DNA of 52,645 nt from an uncultured Bacteroidia bacterium (GCA_903902325.1 CAIUUO010000222.1:1-52645); one strand, 5' to 3'; positions 25,445-35,043 are shown, counted from the first letter of the stretch. The notes: generated by a model not told the origin, from the sequence alone. Translations and numbers: made by a program.

Positions 25445-28400
25445 TTAAAATTGTATTTGAACGCCAAGCATGAATGAACGTGCCTGTGGATATACTCCCT
25501 TATCGATTCCAAAAACACCGCCTCCAATTTCAGGATCGTATCCTGTATATTTGGTGAAGGTCAATAAGTTCTCAGCTGACAAGTATAGGCGCAATTTGTT
25601 TGCCCCTAATTTGCTAACCAAGTAATTAGGCAGTGAATAACCAAATTGCATCACTTTAAGACGAATATAATCGCCTTTCTCCAGATAGAAATCTGACATA
25701 TTTCCGAAGTTCCCATTGGTATCGTTGCTGGTCAAACGCGGATAGGTATTTGAAGTTCCTTCCCCCGTCCAACGGCTCAATGCAACTGTTTGCCAGTTTG
25801 AATTGCTGATGTCAAGACGACGCAGTCCCTGGAAGATTTTGTTGCCAGCTGCTCCTGAAGCAAATACCATCAGGTCAAATCCTTTGTAATCAAAATTAAG
25901 GGTTAAACCAAAAGTGTATTTTGGAATGCTGCTTCCCAGGAATTGCTTGTCAAGATCCGTAATGGTACCATCTCCATTTGTATCTACCCATCGGAAGTCA
26001 CCCGGCTTGGCATTTGGTTGGATAAGGCCTCCCTTTGAATTGGTATAAGCATTGATCTCAGCCTGATTCTGGAAAATCCCTGCGGTTTTGTATCCATAGA
26101 AAGAGTTGTAGGATTGACCTTCCTGGGTTCTTGTAACAGCTCCCATTGACTGAAAAGAAGCGTCTCCGGTGATGTAATTGGCATCAGATGCAACAAATGT
26201 TACCGTATTCTTCAAATAAGCAAGGTTACCATTGGCAGAAAAATTAAGTTGTCCGAATTTCTTGGAATAACCCAGTTCGAATTCCAAACCTCTGTTTTGC
26301 ATATCTGCAATATTTCCTACTGGGGAGGAAGAAACCCCAACATATCCGGGAATAGTAACCGGTCTCAAAATACCGGATGTCTTTTTATTGTAATAATCAA
26401 AGGTGAAGGTCAATGATTTGAATAACCTCGATTCAAAACCAATGTTTGCCTGAGATGTCTGTTCCCAGCGCAGATCAGGATTATCCAGTGATGCCGGGGC
26501 ATACCCTGTGGTTATATTTCCGGTATTGCCGACTGCATAGTTAAATCCACCGGTTACAGTGGCAAGATAACCAAAATCACTAATTGCATCATTTCCAACA
26601 ACTCCGTAACCACCTCTGATTTTCAAAGAATTGACTACATCATTTGCTTTCCAGAAATCCTCTTTGGAAACTACCCAACCAAGTGAAAAGGATGGGAATA
26701 CGCCGTATTTATTGTTGCTACCAAATCTGGAAGAACCATCACGACGATAAATACCTGTAAACATGTATTTTTCCTTGTAATTGTAGTTCGCGCGTGCAAA
26801 AAGGGAGGTCAGTTTGTGCTCTGTAAAATCTGAAGCGCCACCAACCCTGTTTGTTGCATCCGGAATGTTGAAGTTAAAGGATGCATCCTTGTAACTTGTA
26901 ATAGGAAGGCTATAAAGAGTTACACCTGAACTTCCACCATGATTGTCAACATAGCAAGCCTGACCCAATAAGACGTCAAAACTATGGTCGCTGATTTTTT
27001 TGGTATAGGTTATGGTATTTTCAATGTTCCAGTTAAAAACCTGGGAATTATTTTTATAGATATTATTTTTAAGCAATTGACTTGTTGCACTTAAGTAATA
27101 TACAGGATTGAACCCCTGGTCACCCCAATAGGCCAATTTGGCGCCAACTGAAGATTTAACAACAATCTCCCTGGTAATTTGGGCAGACAAATAGGCATTA
27201 CCTACAAAGTTATCTGACCATCCGTATTGACCCAGCCTGGTTTGAATATAGGCCAAAGGGTTGGTCATCTCCTGTCCGACGATGGAAGAAATACCGTAAG
27301 GATTGCCATTGGCATCCCTCACTACCGGATTAACACTATAGGGAGCGGCATTTGCAGTTGCAGGATCAGTGACAACAAGTTGTGTAGTAGGATCCAGGTT
27401 GATGGCAGAACTTAAGGGTCCGCCAAACTCGCTGTTTGTGTTTCCTATACCCGTTTGTTTCTGATGTGTATATCCAACCGTTTCGCCAAAAGTGAAAATT
27501 TTGGATATTTTATGTGTGGAATTGAGCCTGATATTTTTCTGATTAAAACTTGAAATATCAGTAGCTACGATTCCTTCTTGATTCTGAATGCCAAGTGAAA
27601 GGTAAAAAACAGATTTATCGTTACCTCCGCTTATACTGAATTCATGAGAAAAACGGTTGGCACTATTGTTGAAAATGGCCTTTTGCCAGTCTGTACCAAG
27701 GCCAAGTTTGCTTAAATCGGAGAAGATAACATTACCTCCGCCAGCAATTGATCTTTCATTCAACAACGCCCCATATTGAGTAGCATTCAGCAAATTAAGC
27801 ACTTTTGCAGGTGCGGATGCGCCATACATTCCATTGTAACTTACACTGATTTTTCCTGCTACTCCCTTTTTTGTTGTGACCAATATAACACCTGTAGCAG
27901 CACGTGTACCATAGATAGCTGCAGATGCGGCATCCTTAAGTACTTCTATGGATTCAATATCATTCTGATTGAGATACCCGATACCGCCCGCATCAACAAC
28001 AACACCGTCAACTACCCAAAGCGGATTGTTGCCGCCATCGCCGAAAGTAGTCACACCACGTACCCTGATGGTTGATGCGGAACCTGGCTGTCCAGAGTTC
28101 TGAGCGACCGTGACTCCTGAAACCCTGCCTTGTAGTGCCTGTTCAACACGTCCAGGAGCAACTTTTTCCAGATCTTTTGATTTAACACTCGAGATAGCGC
28201 CTGTTACAACACTTTTCTTTTGCGTACCGTAACCAACTACGACAACCTCTTCGATTGCTTCTGTTGCCGATGCCAATACCACATTTACAGTGGTCCTGCT
28301 ATTTACGGCAATCTCCTGTGATTTTAGTCCTACAAAAGAAAATATAAGAATAGAATTACCAGGTACTTTTAAACTGTATGTACCGTCCAAACTGGTAATA

Positions 28401-28552
28401 ATCCCGGTTGTTTTTCCTTTTACGACCACGGTCGCTCCAGGAATCGGTTGTCCATCGTCTGCTGATGTAACAACACCCTTTACGTTAAGTTCCTGCGCAT
28501 AGAGTGCAAAAGAACTTAAGAAAAACAAAAGAGCAAAAATCGTTTGTTTCAT
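25445..28552 (-). CDS. SusC/RagA family TonB-dependent outer membrane transporter
   Basis: A 1035-residue protein. After a signal peptide (to about residue 19) comes a carboxypeptidase-regulatory-like domain (VKGVVTSADDGQPIPGATVVVKG, about 22-95), a TonB-box region with VVVGYGTQKK, the plug domain (about 115-225, LQGRVSGVTV, IRVRGVTTFGDGGNNPLWVVDG, IESIEVLKDAASAAIYGTRAATGVILVTTKKG) and a long beta barrel ending in a C-terminal phenylalanine (MLGVQIQF). It imports oligosaccharides with energy from TonB. First gene of its transcript, with a -7 word at 28674-28681 and repeated ACATCAA motifs upstream. Confidence 0.97.
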   Translation of the reverse strand: MKQTIFALLFFLSSFALYAQELNVKGVVTSADDGQPIPGATVVVKGKTTGIITSLDGTYSLKVPGNSILIFSFVGLKSQEIAVNSRTTVNVVLASATEAIEEVVVVGYGTQKKSVVTGAISSVKSKDLEKVAPGRVEQALQGRVSGVTVAQNSGQPGSASTIRVRGVTTFGDGGNNPLWVVDGVVVDAGGIGYLNQNDIESIEVLKDAASAAIYGTRAATGVILVTTKKGVAGKISVSYNGMYGASAPAKVLNLLNATQYGALLNERSIAGGGNVIFSDLSKLGLGTDWQKAIFNNSANRFSHEFSISGGNDKSVFYLSLGIQNQEGIVATDISSFNQKNIRLNSTHKISKIFTFGETVGYTHQKQTGIGNTNSEFGGPLSSAINLDPTTQLVVTDPATANAAPYSVNPVVRDANGNPYGISSIVGQEMTNPLAYIQTRLGQYGWSDNFVGNAYLSAQITREIVVKSSVGAKLAYWGDQGFNPVYYLSATSQLLKNNIYKNNSQVFNWNIENTITYTKKISDHSFDVLLGQACYVDNHGGSSGVTLYSLPITSYKDASFNFNIPDATNRVGGASDFTEHKLTSLFARANYNYKEKYMFTGIYRRDGSSRFGSNNKYGVFPSFSLGWVVSKEDFWKANDVVNSLKIRGGYGVVGNDAISDFGYLATVTGGFNYAVGNTGNITTGYAPASLDNPDLRWEQTSQANIGFESRLFKSLTFTFDYYNKKTSGILRPVTIPGYVGVSSSPVGNIADMQNRGLEFELGYSKKFGQLNFSANGNLAYLKNTVTFVASDANYITGDASFQSMGAVTRTQEGQSYNSFYGYKTAGIFQNQAEINAYTNSKGGLIQPNAKPGDFRWVDTNGDGTITDLDKQFLGSSIPKYTFGLTLNFDYKGFDLMVFASGAAGNKIFQGLRRLDISNSNWQTVALSRWTGEGTSNTYPRLTSNDTNGNFGNMSDFYLEKGDYIRLKVMQFGYSLPNYLVSKLGANKLRLYLSAENLLTFTKYTGYDPEIGGGVFGIDKGVYPQARSFMLGVQIQF

Positions 28553-28669
28553 AAATTTTAATAAATGTTAGAAATAAATTAACCTGCATTTTTAACCAGG
28601 GAAGATTACCCGGCATTCATAATGGCTGCAATTTTAACACTTATTAAACATGAACTACAATTTTTTACT

Positions 28670-28721
28670 ACATCAAAAATACAACATCAATTAAATGTTA
28701 ATACATCAATAATACATCAAT
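28670..28721. promoter_or_regulatory. Four ACATCAA repeats at the susC promoter
   Basis: ACATCAA starts at 28670, 28684, 28703 and 28714. The last two are part of an exact 11-bp tandem repeat AATACATCAAT (28700-28710 and 28711-28721). One helical turn between those two copies, upstream of the -7 word, fits binding of a dimeric activator such as the LuxR-type regulator encoded just upstream. A further variant ACATCAC is at 28781. Confidence 0.5.
28674..28681 (-). promoter_or_regulatory. -7 promoter word of the susC-susD unit
   Basis: TATTTTTG on the minus strand matches TAnnTTTG, 121 bp upstream of the susC ATG, giving a long leader. Apart from this and the ACATCAA repeats, the 28553-28822 gap is AT-rich without other visible structure. 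Confidence 0.5.
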
Positions 28722-28822
28722 AATTTATCTAATTTATTATTATTTAACCAATTAACGAATTATGATAATATTAATTTATTACATCACAACTTGCAATGTT
28801 AACAAATTGTATTTCATCAAAG

Positions 28823-31741
28823 CTAAAAATTGATGATAAAACTGGTCATATTGGTATCCCTGTCTATCTCCAATTTTTTTCGTACCCTGTACCTGCAAAT
28901 TTCCACACCCCTCACAGAGATGTTCATCAGGGGGGCAATCTCTTTGGAGGAGATATTCAGACGAAGGTAGGCACAAAGGCGAAGTTCCTTGGGAGTCAGA
29001 TTCGGATAGGAAATCTTCAGCCTGTTCAGAAAATCTTCGTGCACTTCATCAAAAGCGGACTCAAAAACCTCCCATTGCTTGTTATGATCGAGGTCTTTGT
29101 CTATTTTAACGATCAGTGATGATATTTTATCATTCAGTGCAGAGTCGGTTCCTGGTCTTTTCAGTTTCAGTAACTCCTCTTTGATATTGAGCAGAAATTT
29201 ATTTTTCCGGATCAGATCCATCGTCTGGTTGGCAAGTTCTTTATCCCGGTGAATCATATCAGCTCTTAGCTTCTCATTCTTCAGACTGATGATTTTTTTC
29301 TCATCAAAAAGCGCATTCCTGTGATATTCCTGCTCCTTATGCCTGAATGCCTTTAAGTGTTTCAGCCTTTCCTTTCGTTTGGAAACCTCCATTCTTAAGT
29401 AGATCAGCCGGACAATGCCTAAGAATATGCATAGTGTCAAAATGAAATACAAGAGGTAAGCAAAAGAGGTTTTGTACCAGGGAGGAAGCACACTGAATTC
29501 TATCTGATCAGTAGTAATACTTTCAATTCCCAATTGATTTCTTGCCTTTACGATGAATACAAAGTCTCCTTCGGGCAAATTGGTGTATTCATTGGTAAAG
29601 GAACTGTTCCAATCAGACCAGTTTTCCGCAAAACCGGATAATTTGTAACTATACTCAATATTACCAGGATTATCATAGGTTGGAGATGTATAGGTAAACC
29701 TGAATGCATTTCTTTTGTATGGGAAGGAATACGAAGTTCTTTTCTCCCTGTTTCTCTCAGAATAATTGTTGCCAAAATAAAAAGCACTATCAAGGTGTAT
29801 TGCAACGGCTTTTGTAATGTAGGTAGAAAACTCAGGATTGGGAGCAGTTTCAATGACAGGATTGTAATGGGCAAAACCGTCTTCAGTGCCAATAAAATAG
29901 TGTTCGTCAGCATATTCATAGATTGATTCAAATCCACTGATGAATTTTCCTGCCAGTATTGCGAACGGGGGTGTGACATGTTGGTATCTGAGGTCATCCT
30001 TCAATTTAAACACACCTGCCCGGTTAACTGAATTAAACCAGGCGATGTACCAGATATTGCCCTTTGAATCTTCCTTGAGATAGGAAATATCAGTGACAGG
30101 TTGAAGTAACTGGTTAAAAAAGAAGGATTTTCCAAAATTGTCATTTTTAACATTGTACTCGTAAACACCTTGTTTGGATGTGAAAATGATTTTGTTCTTG
30201 ATCTTATATACATTCAGGTTATAGTCGGTTGGCAGACCATCTTTAGAGGTATAAAACGATTGAGAAATCACCGAGTCGAGTTCGTTGTTCAGGCTAATTT
30301 TAAATATCCCCTTGAACCCATGACTCATCCAAATGTCACCGTTCTCATCCTCCTCAAAGACTCTGAACGATTCATTAAAACCTTTCACATGCTTTATGTA
30401 ATGCCAATGTGCACCCTCTTTTCTGAACAGGGTCAAACCGTTGTATGTGCCTCCAATCAAGAAACCCGGATGTCTTTTAAGTTGCAGATATTTCCAACCA
30501 CCCGGAGTCTTGTCTATGTTGGTTGCTTTCTCTCCTTCAATGACAAAGGTTCCATTGTTGTGCCCGCAAAGTAACTCACCATCATGTTCCTCAAGCGACC
30601 AAACCTGGCCAAGGGTTCCCGGTATAAGTCTGAAACTCTCTGTAATACCAGATTCCTTCCAGTCTGTAACAAAAAGCCCCTGATTGGTACCCAGATAAAG
30701 CTTTCCTCCTTTCACTATGGCCACATACCCGGCACCGATTCCGTCCGCGTTTTGCAAAAACGTAATCGGAGAATTAACATTGACATAATCGATGCCGTTG
30801 TCGAGTCCAAGCCACAAATTGTCAGACCTGTCAGTAAAAACGCTTAAAATCGTATTGTTCTGTAATCCGTTTTTCTTGCAAAATTGCTGCAAAAAATTTC
30901 CTTTTTTATCCAGTACAACTACACCATTCTGGATTGTTCCGACCACATAGTATTGATCCCGGATAGACGTGGCACAAAAAATCTGATTTTTCTTTAAAAA
31001 TTCATTGGCCGCTCCTCCCCATGCCTCAAGTTTTTTCCCATCGTACTGAAAAATACCGTCGTTCAAGGTAAAAATAATCAGGTCTTTTGTTCCAAATAAA
31101 GGCATCATGGACCAAATCTGCATGCCTTTCAGTTTTTCGCATCCGGGGGTTGCAGTAAGATGCTTGCCATCAAATTCAAACAATCCGGCTGTCAGATCAT
31201 TGAAAAAAACTCTGTCATTTACTTTAAACGAATGATGAAATCTGACAGGTGCTTTCAGAACAACAATGTTTGAATCATTTGTACAGATGAATGCACAATT
31301 ATAGGATTGGAAAATTATTTTATTCTCCCACGAAAAGACACTCCAGATATCATCAAAATTCCGGTAGGCTTCAGGAATAAAATTCTTAAGGGATTTAAAA
31401 ACCATTTTACCGTTTGGAAGGCTGACCATCTTTCCCAGTTCATTGTAGGCGCCAACATAAATATCACCGCTTTTATCTACAAACAAAGCTCTGACGATCG
31501 ACGAATTTGGCATCCTGTAATTTTGCCATTGATTCCCATCGTACATGAGTAAACCTTCATTGTTGGCAAAATATATAAAACCTTTCTTGTCCTGGGCAAC
31601 CGCCCAGTTCTGCGTCCCGGCCTTGTATTCACGCTTGGGGAAATTCCGGATAAATGGCGTACCTATGGTTTTAATCTCAGCAAAGGAACTTACCTGTAAG
31701 AGTAATCCGCAAATTATTAGGATATAGAATCTCTTTGCCAT
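28823..31741 (-). CDS. Membrane-spanning PUL regulator: beta-propeller, Y_Y_Y domain and LuxR-type HTH
   Basis: From the ATG at 31741 the protein has 972 residues. A signal peptide (to about 20) leads to a long periplasmic part of two-component-regulator propeller repeats (for example LSVFTDRSDNLWLGLDNGIDYVN, EDENGDIWMSHGFKGIFKIS), then a Y_Y_Y domain (about 675-755), one membrane helix (about 759-783), a charged coiled coil (about 785-890) and a GerE/LuxR-type helix-turn-helix (about 906-972, LTPKELRLCAYLRLNISSKEIAPLMNISVRGVE). There is no histidine kinase or receiver domain, so it is not a hybrid two-component system; the signal must pass straight through the membrane to the DNA-binding end, as in SusR-type regulators. 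It lies directly upstream of susC and should activate the PUL when it binds a glucan fragment. Confidence 0.92.
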   Translation of the reverse strand: MAKRFYILIICGLLLQVSSFAEIKTIGTPFIRNFPKREYKAGTQNWAVAQDKKGFIYFANNEGLLMYDGNQWQNYRMPNSSIVRALFVDKSGDIYVGAYNELGKMVSLPNGKMVFKSLKNFIPEAYRNFDDIWSVFSWENKIIFQSYNCAFICTNDSNIVVLKAPVRFHHSFKVNDRVFFNDLTAGLFEFDGKHLTATPGCEKLKGMQIWSMMPLFGTKDLIIFTLNDGIFQYDGKKLEAWGGAANEFLKKNQIFCATSIRDQYYVVGTIQNGVVVLDKKGNFLQQFCKKNGLQNNTILSVFTDRSDNLWLGLDNGIDYVNVNSPITFLQNADGIGAGYVAIVKGGKLYLGTNQGLFVTDWKESGITESFRLIPGTLGQVWSLEEHDGELLCGHNNGTFVIEGEKATNIDKTPGGWKYLQLKRHPGFLIGGTYNGLTLFRKEGAHWHYIKHVKGFNESFRVFEEDENGDIWMSHGFKGIFKISLNNELDSVISQSFYTSKDGLPTDYNLNVYKIKNKIIFTSKQGVYEYNVKNDNFGKSFFFNQLLQPVTDISYLKEDSKGNIWYIAWFNSVNRAGVFKLKDDLRYQHVTPPFAILAGKFISGFESIYEYADEHYFIGTEDGFAHYNPVIETAPNPEFSTYITKAVAIHLDSAFYFGNNYSERNREKRTSYSFPYKRNAFRFTYTSPTYDNPGNIEYSYKLSGFAENWSDWNSSFTNEYTNLPEGDFVFIVKARNQLGIESITTDQIEFSVLPPWYKTSFAYLLYFILTLCIFLGIVRLIYLRMEVSKRKERLKHLKAFRHKEQEYHRNALFDEKKIISLKNEKLRADMIHRDKELANQTMDLIRKNKFLLNIKEELLKLKRPGTDSALNDKISSLIVKIDKDLDHNKQWEVFESAFDEVHEDFLNRLKISYPNLTPKELRLCAYLRLNISSKEIAPLMNISVRGVEICRYRVRKKLEIDRDTNMTSFIINF

Positions 31742-31823
31742 TACCAGATGTGTACTAGTTGAACTGTGCTTAGCAGCTTGCACAGATGTTGCAAAACTTC
31801 CTTCAAATTTAATCTTAAAAATC

Positions 31824-31863
31824 CAAAAAAAGACCCGGTCCTGCTTGTTACAAAACCGGGTCT
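31824..31863 (-). terminator. Intrinsic terminator after pepD
   Basis: On the minus strand a perfect 9-bp stem, AGACCCGGT and ACCGGGTCT (31831-31839 with 31855-31863), is followed by a run of T. It separates the MFS-pepD unit from the PUL regulator. Confidence 0.88.
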
Positions 31864-31883
31864 AAGGATATAGCGACTTTACA

Positions 31884-33344
31884 CTATTTCAAAGGAGCGT
31901 TTTTTAAAGTTTCTACCAAAAAATCCCAGAATTTAGCGACCGTAGGGATGTTAACTTTCTCATCCGGTGAGTGTGGAAAACGCATGGTAGGTCCGAAAGA
32001 GATCATGTCCCAATGAGGATAATTGGCAGCCAGAATTCCGCATTCCAATCCGGCGTGGATTGCTTTCACTTCAGGAATCCTTCCGAATTTATTTTCATAG
32101 ATCTGTTTCATCTGTTTGAGAATGGCCGAATCCATATTTGGTTTCCAGCCCGGATAAGCGCCGTCGAATTGTACCATGGCACCGGCCAGTGAGAATGCAC
32201 TTTCAACCTGTTCGCAAAGATCATCCTTTGCCGAATCAACAGAACTACGAAGCAGGCATCTGACAGATATCACCCCATTTTCAGATTTCACGGTAGCTAG
32301 GTTGGTAGAAGTTTCGACTAGACCGGGCATGCTGTCGCTGATGCGGATGGCACCGTTTGGACAAGCGTAAACCGAGTCAATAAGGTCATCCTGAACCCGC
32401 TCATCAATCAGTGATTTTGGCTTGGCTGTTTCTTCGGCAGTAAAACTCAGGTTGGGCTCTGTACCACTCAATTCAGCTTTAAAGATGGATTCATATTTTG
32501 AGACCGCAGCCAGGAAATCAGGCACGGCTTCCGTTGGTACCACCACGATGGCATAGGCTTCCCTCGGGATGGCATTGCGCATGCCTCCACCGTTGATTTC
32601 AGCCAAACGTACATCCATTTCGCGGGTAGCATGTTTCAGGAAACGAACCAACAGTTTGTTTGCATTTCCACGACCCAGATTGATATCCAGTCCGGAGTGA
32701 CCGCCCTTTAAACCTTTGATTAACAATTTATAAGGAGTATATCCTTTGGGAACGATCATCTCGTCGTATTCAAACTCGATATTTCCGTTTACACCGCCGG
32801 CACAGCCTACATAAAGTTCGCCTTCATCTTCCGAATCCATGTTCAGCAGGATGTCGCCCTTCAACCAACCAGCCTGCAGACCAAATGCGCCAGTCATTCC
32901 GGTTTCTTCATCGCAGGTAAAGAGCGCTTCGATCGGTCCGTGAACCAGGGTTTTTGAAGCCAGAACGGCCATGGCAGCGGCGACACCCATTCCATTGTCG
33001 GCACCCAAAGTTGTTCCCCGGGCTTTCACCCATTCTCCGTCTATCCAGGCATCAATTGGGTCTTTCTCAAAATCGTGCTTGGTATCACTGTTTTTCTGAG
33101 GCACCATATCGAGGTGACCCTGCAGGACGATTCCTTTGCGGTTTTCCATTCCGGGAGTGGCAGGTTTGCGGATAACCACATTACCTGTAGTATCCTTTTC
33201 TGTGACCAGACCGAGTGATTTCCCGTATTTGACCATAAACTCCTGGATCTTCTCCTCATGTTTGGAGGGACGCGGAACCTGAGTCAACGCATAAAAATTT
33301 TCCCAAACAGCTTTGGGTTCTATCTTTTTTATTTCTTGTGCCAT
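31884..33344 (-). CDS. pepD: Aminoacyl-histidine dipeptidase (M20 family)
   Basis: A 486-residue M20 metallopeptidase of the PepD (Xaa-His dipeptidase) family, which splits dipeptides such as carnosine in the cytosol. Two-zinc-site motifs are visible: QGHLDMVP (H77, D79), TTLGADNG (D116), CDEETGMTG (E146, E147), NMDSEDEG and IHAGLECG near the C-terminus. The lid domain lies between. The length matches E. coli PepD (485). It follows the MFS transporter gene after 45 bp and is closed by a strong terminator, so the two are likely to be one operon for dipeptide use. Confidence 0.95.
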   Translation of the reverse strand: MAQEIKKIEPKAVWENFYALTQVPRPSKHEEKIQEFMVKYGKSLGLVTEKDTTGNVVIRKPATPGMENRKGIVLQGHLDMVPQKNSDTKHDFEKDPIDAWIDGEWVKARGTTLGADNGMGVAAAMAVLASKTLVHGPIEALFTCDEETGMTGAFGLQAGWLKGDILLNMDSEDEGELYVGCAGGVNGNIEFEYDEMIVPKGYTPYKLLIKGLKGGHSGLDINLGRGNANKLLVRFLKHATREMDVRLAEINGGGMRNAIPREAYAIVVVPTEAVPDFLAAVSKYESIFKAELSGTEPNLSFTAEETAKPKSLIDERVQDDLIDSVYACPNGAIRISDSMPGLVETSTNLATVKSENGVISVRCLLRSSVDSAKDDLCEQVESAFSLAGAMVQFDGAYPGWKPNMDSAILKQMKQIYENKFGRIPEVKAIHAGLECGILAANYPHWDMISFGPTMRFPHSPDEKVNIPTVAKFWDFLVETLKNAPLK

Positions 33345-33389
33345 TTTTTAAATATTTAAACTGTAAAGTGAATATATTAATTCAATCGA

Positions 33390-34958
33390 TCATTTTTTTG
33401 CTCCTGAAGGAAATTCAAGACCATAGGCCTGCTTTCTGTCTGCTTTTTTAAGCAGGGCAGCCAGGAAAATCGAAATTATTCCACAAACCACTAACATCAT
33501 AATCGGGATTGTGTAATTATATGTCATCTTACCTTCTCTGATTGCGGGTAAATTATCATGGTTGACAAAATCCAGCATGGCTCCAATACCCCAGAAAAAA
33601 GCTCCAAGTCCCCAATTCTGCACGGTGAACATGGTTGCATAGGCAGTACCCAGACGACTCTCCGGAACAATTTTGGCAACAGATGGCCACATGGCTGCAG
33701 GTACGAGTGCAAAAGCAATTCCCAGACTGACGAGTGCCAGATAACCCAAAGTTACACTGTTGGATAATGAAAGAGATAAATGAGCAAAAATCAATAAACA
33801 GGATCCAAGCATCATTAAAGAAGCTGCCTTTCCTTTTCTGTCAACAAAATTTCCAAAAATAGGCGTAAAAATAATGGTGCCAAGAGGAATTAAGGATGCC
33901 GTTTTGGAACCATTGTGAAGCCACACCTGAAGAATTCCCCAGAAGTTGAAAACAATGACGGCAAAGACTGTTACCAGTGAGAACGTAAATATTCTGCGAT
34001 AGGTCAAGTTACTAATCCGCGAAGGAACAATGGAAAAGGCAAGCGCAAAAACAAACAATATCAGGTAAACAGCTACGATTCCAAGGGCTTCACTGCCAAA
34101 GATCATCACAGAACCAGCGGCAGGAAGTTTGGCCGTAAAACCAAATTTATTGATCAGCATATCAGGGGCGTACTGGATAAACGGAAATACTGCAGCATAA
34201 AAAGTCACACAGAGTAAGGTGATATAGATAAAGGATTTGTCTGAAATCAACTTGACAAAATCAGCGAAATGAAACTCTTCTTCCGGAACAACTTCCAAAG
34301 CGGGATCAATAGCTCCTTTGTGCTGACGATCAATTCTCACATCAAAAACCGTGTAGATTAGAAACATAAGGAAAGATAATGCAATCAGTGTGGCAGCAAA
34401 GGTAACCGCAGGAGAGAAATGTCCGCCACCAATATCGAGGGAGGAGGCCATTCCAAGCGCAGTGCCCAACCTGCCGAATCCGATATTGATGGCCATTGCG
34501 AGCGCCATTTCATAACCCTTAAACCATTTAACAATCGTCCGGGTAGCTAAAACGCACAGAATCTCCAATCCTGATCCAAACATGATCCTGCCAATAATCA
34601 TCATGGTAAGGATGGTGTGTTTGTCAGCTCCAAAAAAACCTGCTGCTGCCAATGCTGTGGTTGCGGCTCCAATAGTTGCCAGAACGCCAAAAACATATCC
34701 GGTTATACGAATTCCCCATTTATCGAGAATAAAACCTCCTACCAAAATCATTCCGAACATATTTGCGATTGTGGTCAGTCCGATAATACGGCCAAATTCC
34801 TCGCTTGAAAAACCCATCTCTGACTCCATGATTCCTTTCAAACCGGACATAAAGTCCTGAAACCAATAGGTAGAAAAAGTCAATCCGGATATCAAAATAA
34901 GTACGAACCAACGCATTGCAGTGTTATCACGCAAAGTCTTCACAGTCGCTGCAGTCAT
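33390..34958 (-). CDS. MFS transporter, possible dipeptide carrier
   Basis: A 522-residue major facilitator with 12 or more hydrophobic helices. The loop-2/3 motif reads GGFILDKWGIR, the usual MFS motif A with an aspartate, and an internal counterpart is GNFVDRKGKAASLM. The central loop (about 215-245) is charged. A cytosolic start MTAATVKTLRDNTAMRW is used; M15 is an alternative. Substrate is not evident from sequence. Because it is upstream of pepD with only 45 bp between, a di- or oligopeptide substrate is a reasonable inference. Confidence 0.88.
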   Translation of the reverse strand: MTAATVKTLRDNTAMRWFVLILISGLTFSTYWFQDFMSGLKGIMESEMGFSSEEFGRIIGLTTIANMFGMILVGGFILDKWGIRITGYVFGVLATIGAATTALAAAGFFGADKHTILTMMIIGRIMFGSGLEILCVLATRTIVKWFKGYEMALAMAINIGFGRLGTALGMASSLDIGGGHFSPAVTFAATLIALSFLMFLIYTVFDVRIDRQHKGAIDPALEVVPEEEFHFADFVKLISDKSFIYITLLCVTFYAAVFPFIQYAPDMLINKFGFTAKLPAAGSVMIFGSEALGIVAVYLILFVFALAFSIVPSRISNLTYRRIFTFSLVTVFAVIVFNFWGILQVWLHNGSKTASLIPLGTIIFTPIFGNFVDRKGKAASLMMLGSCLLIFAHLSLSLSNSVTLGYLALVSLGIAFALVPAAMWPSVAKIVPESRLGTAYATMFTVQNWGLGAFFWGIGAMLDFVNHDNLPAIREGKMTYNYTIPIMMLVVCGIISIFLAALLKKADRKQAYGLEFPSGAKK

Positions 34959-35015
34959 AGAAATAAGATTATTAAGTTTTTAATTATTGATTTCGGTTTG
35001 CAAGATAGCTAAAAG

Positions 35016-35043
35016 AGATATGAGATATGAGTTATGAGATATG
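35016..35043. repeat. Four tandem AGATATG units
   Basis: AGATATG is repeated four times (third copy AGTTATG), upstream of the MFS gene. The same words occur in the inverted repeat at 6394-6470. Confidence 0.95.
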
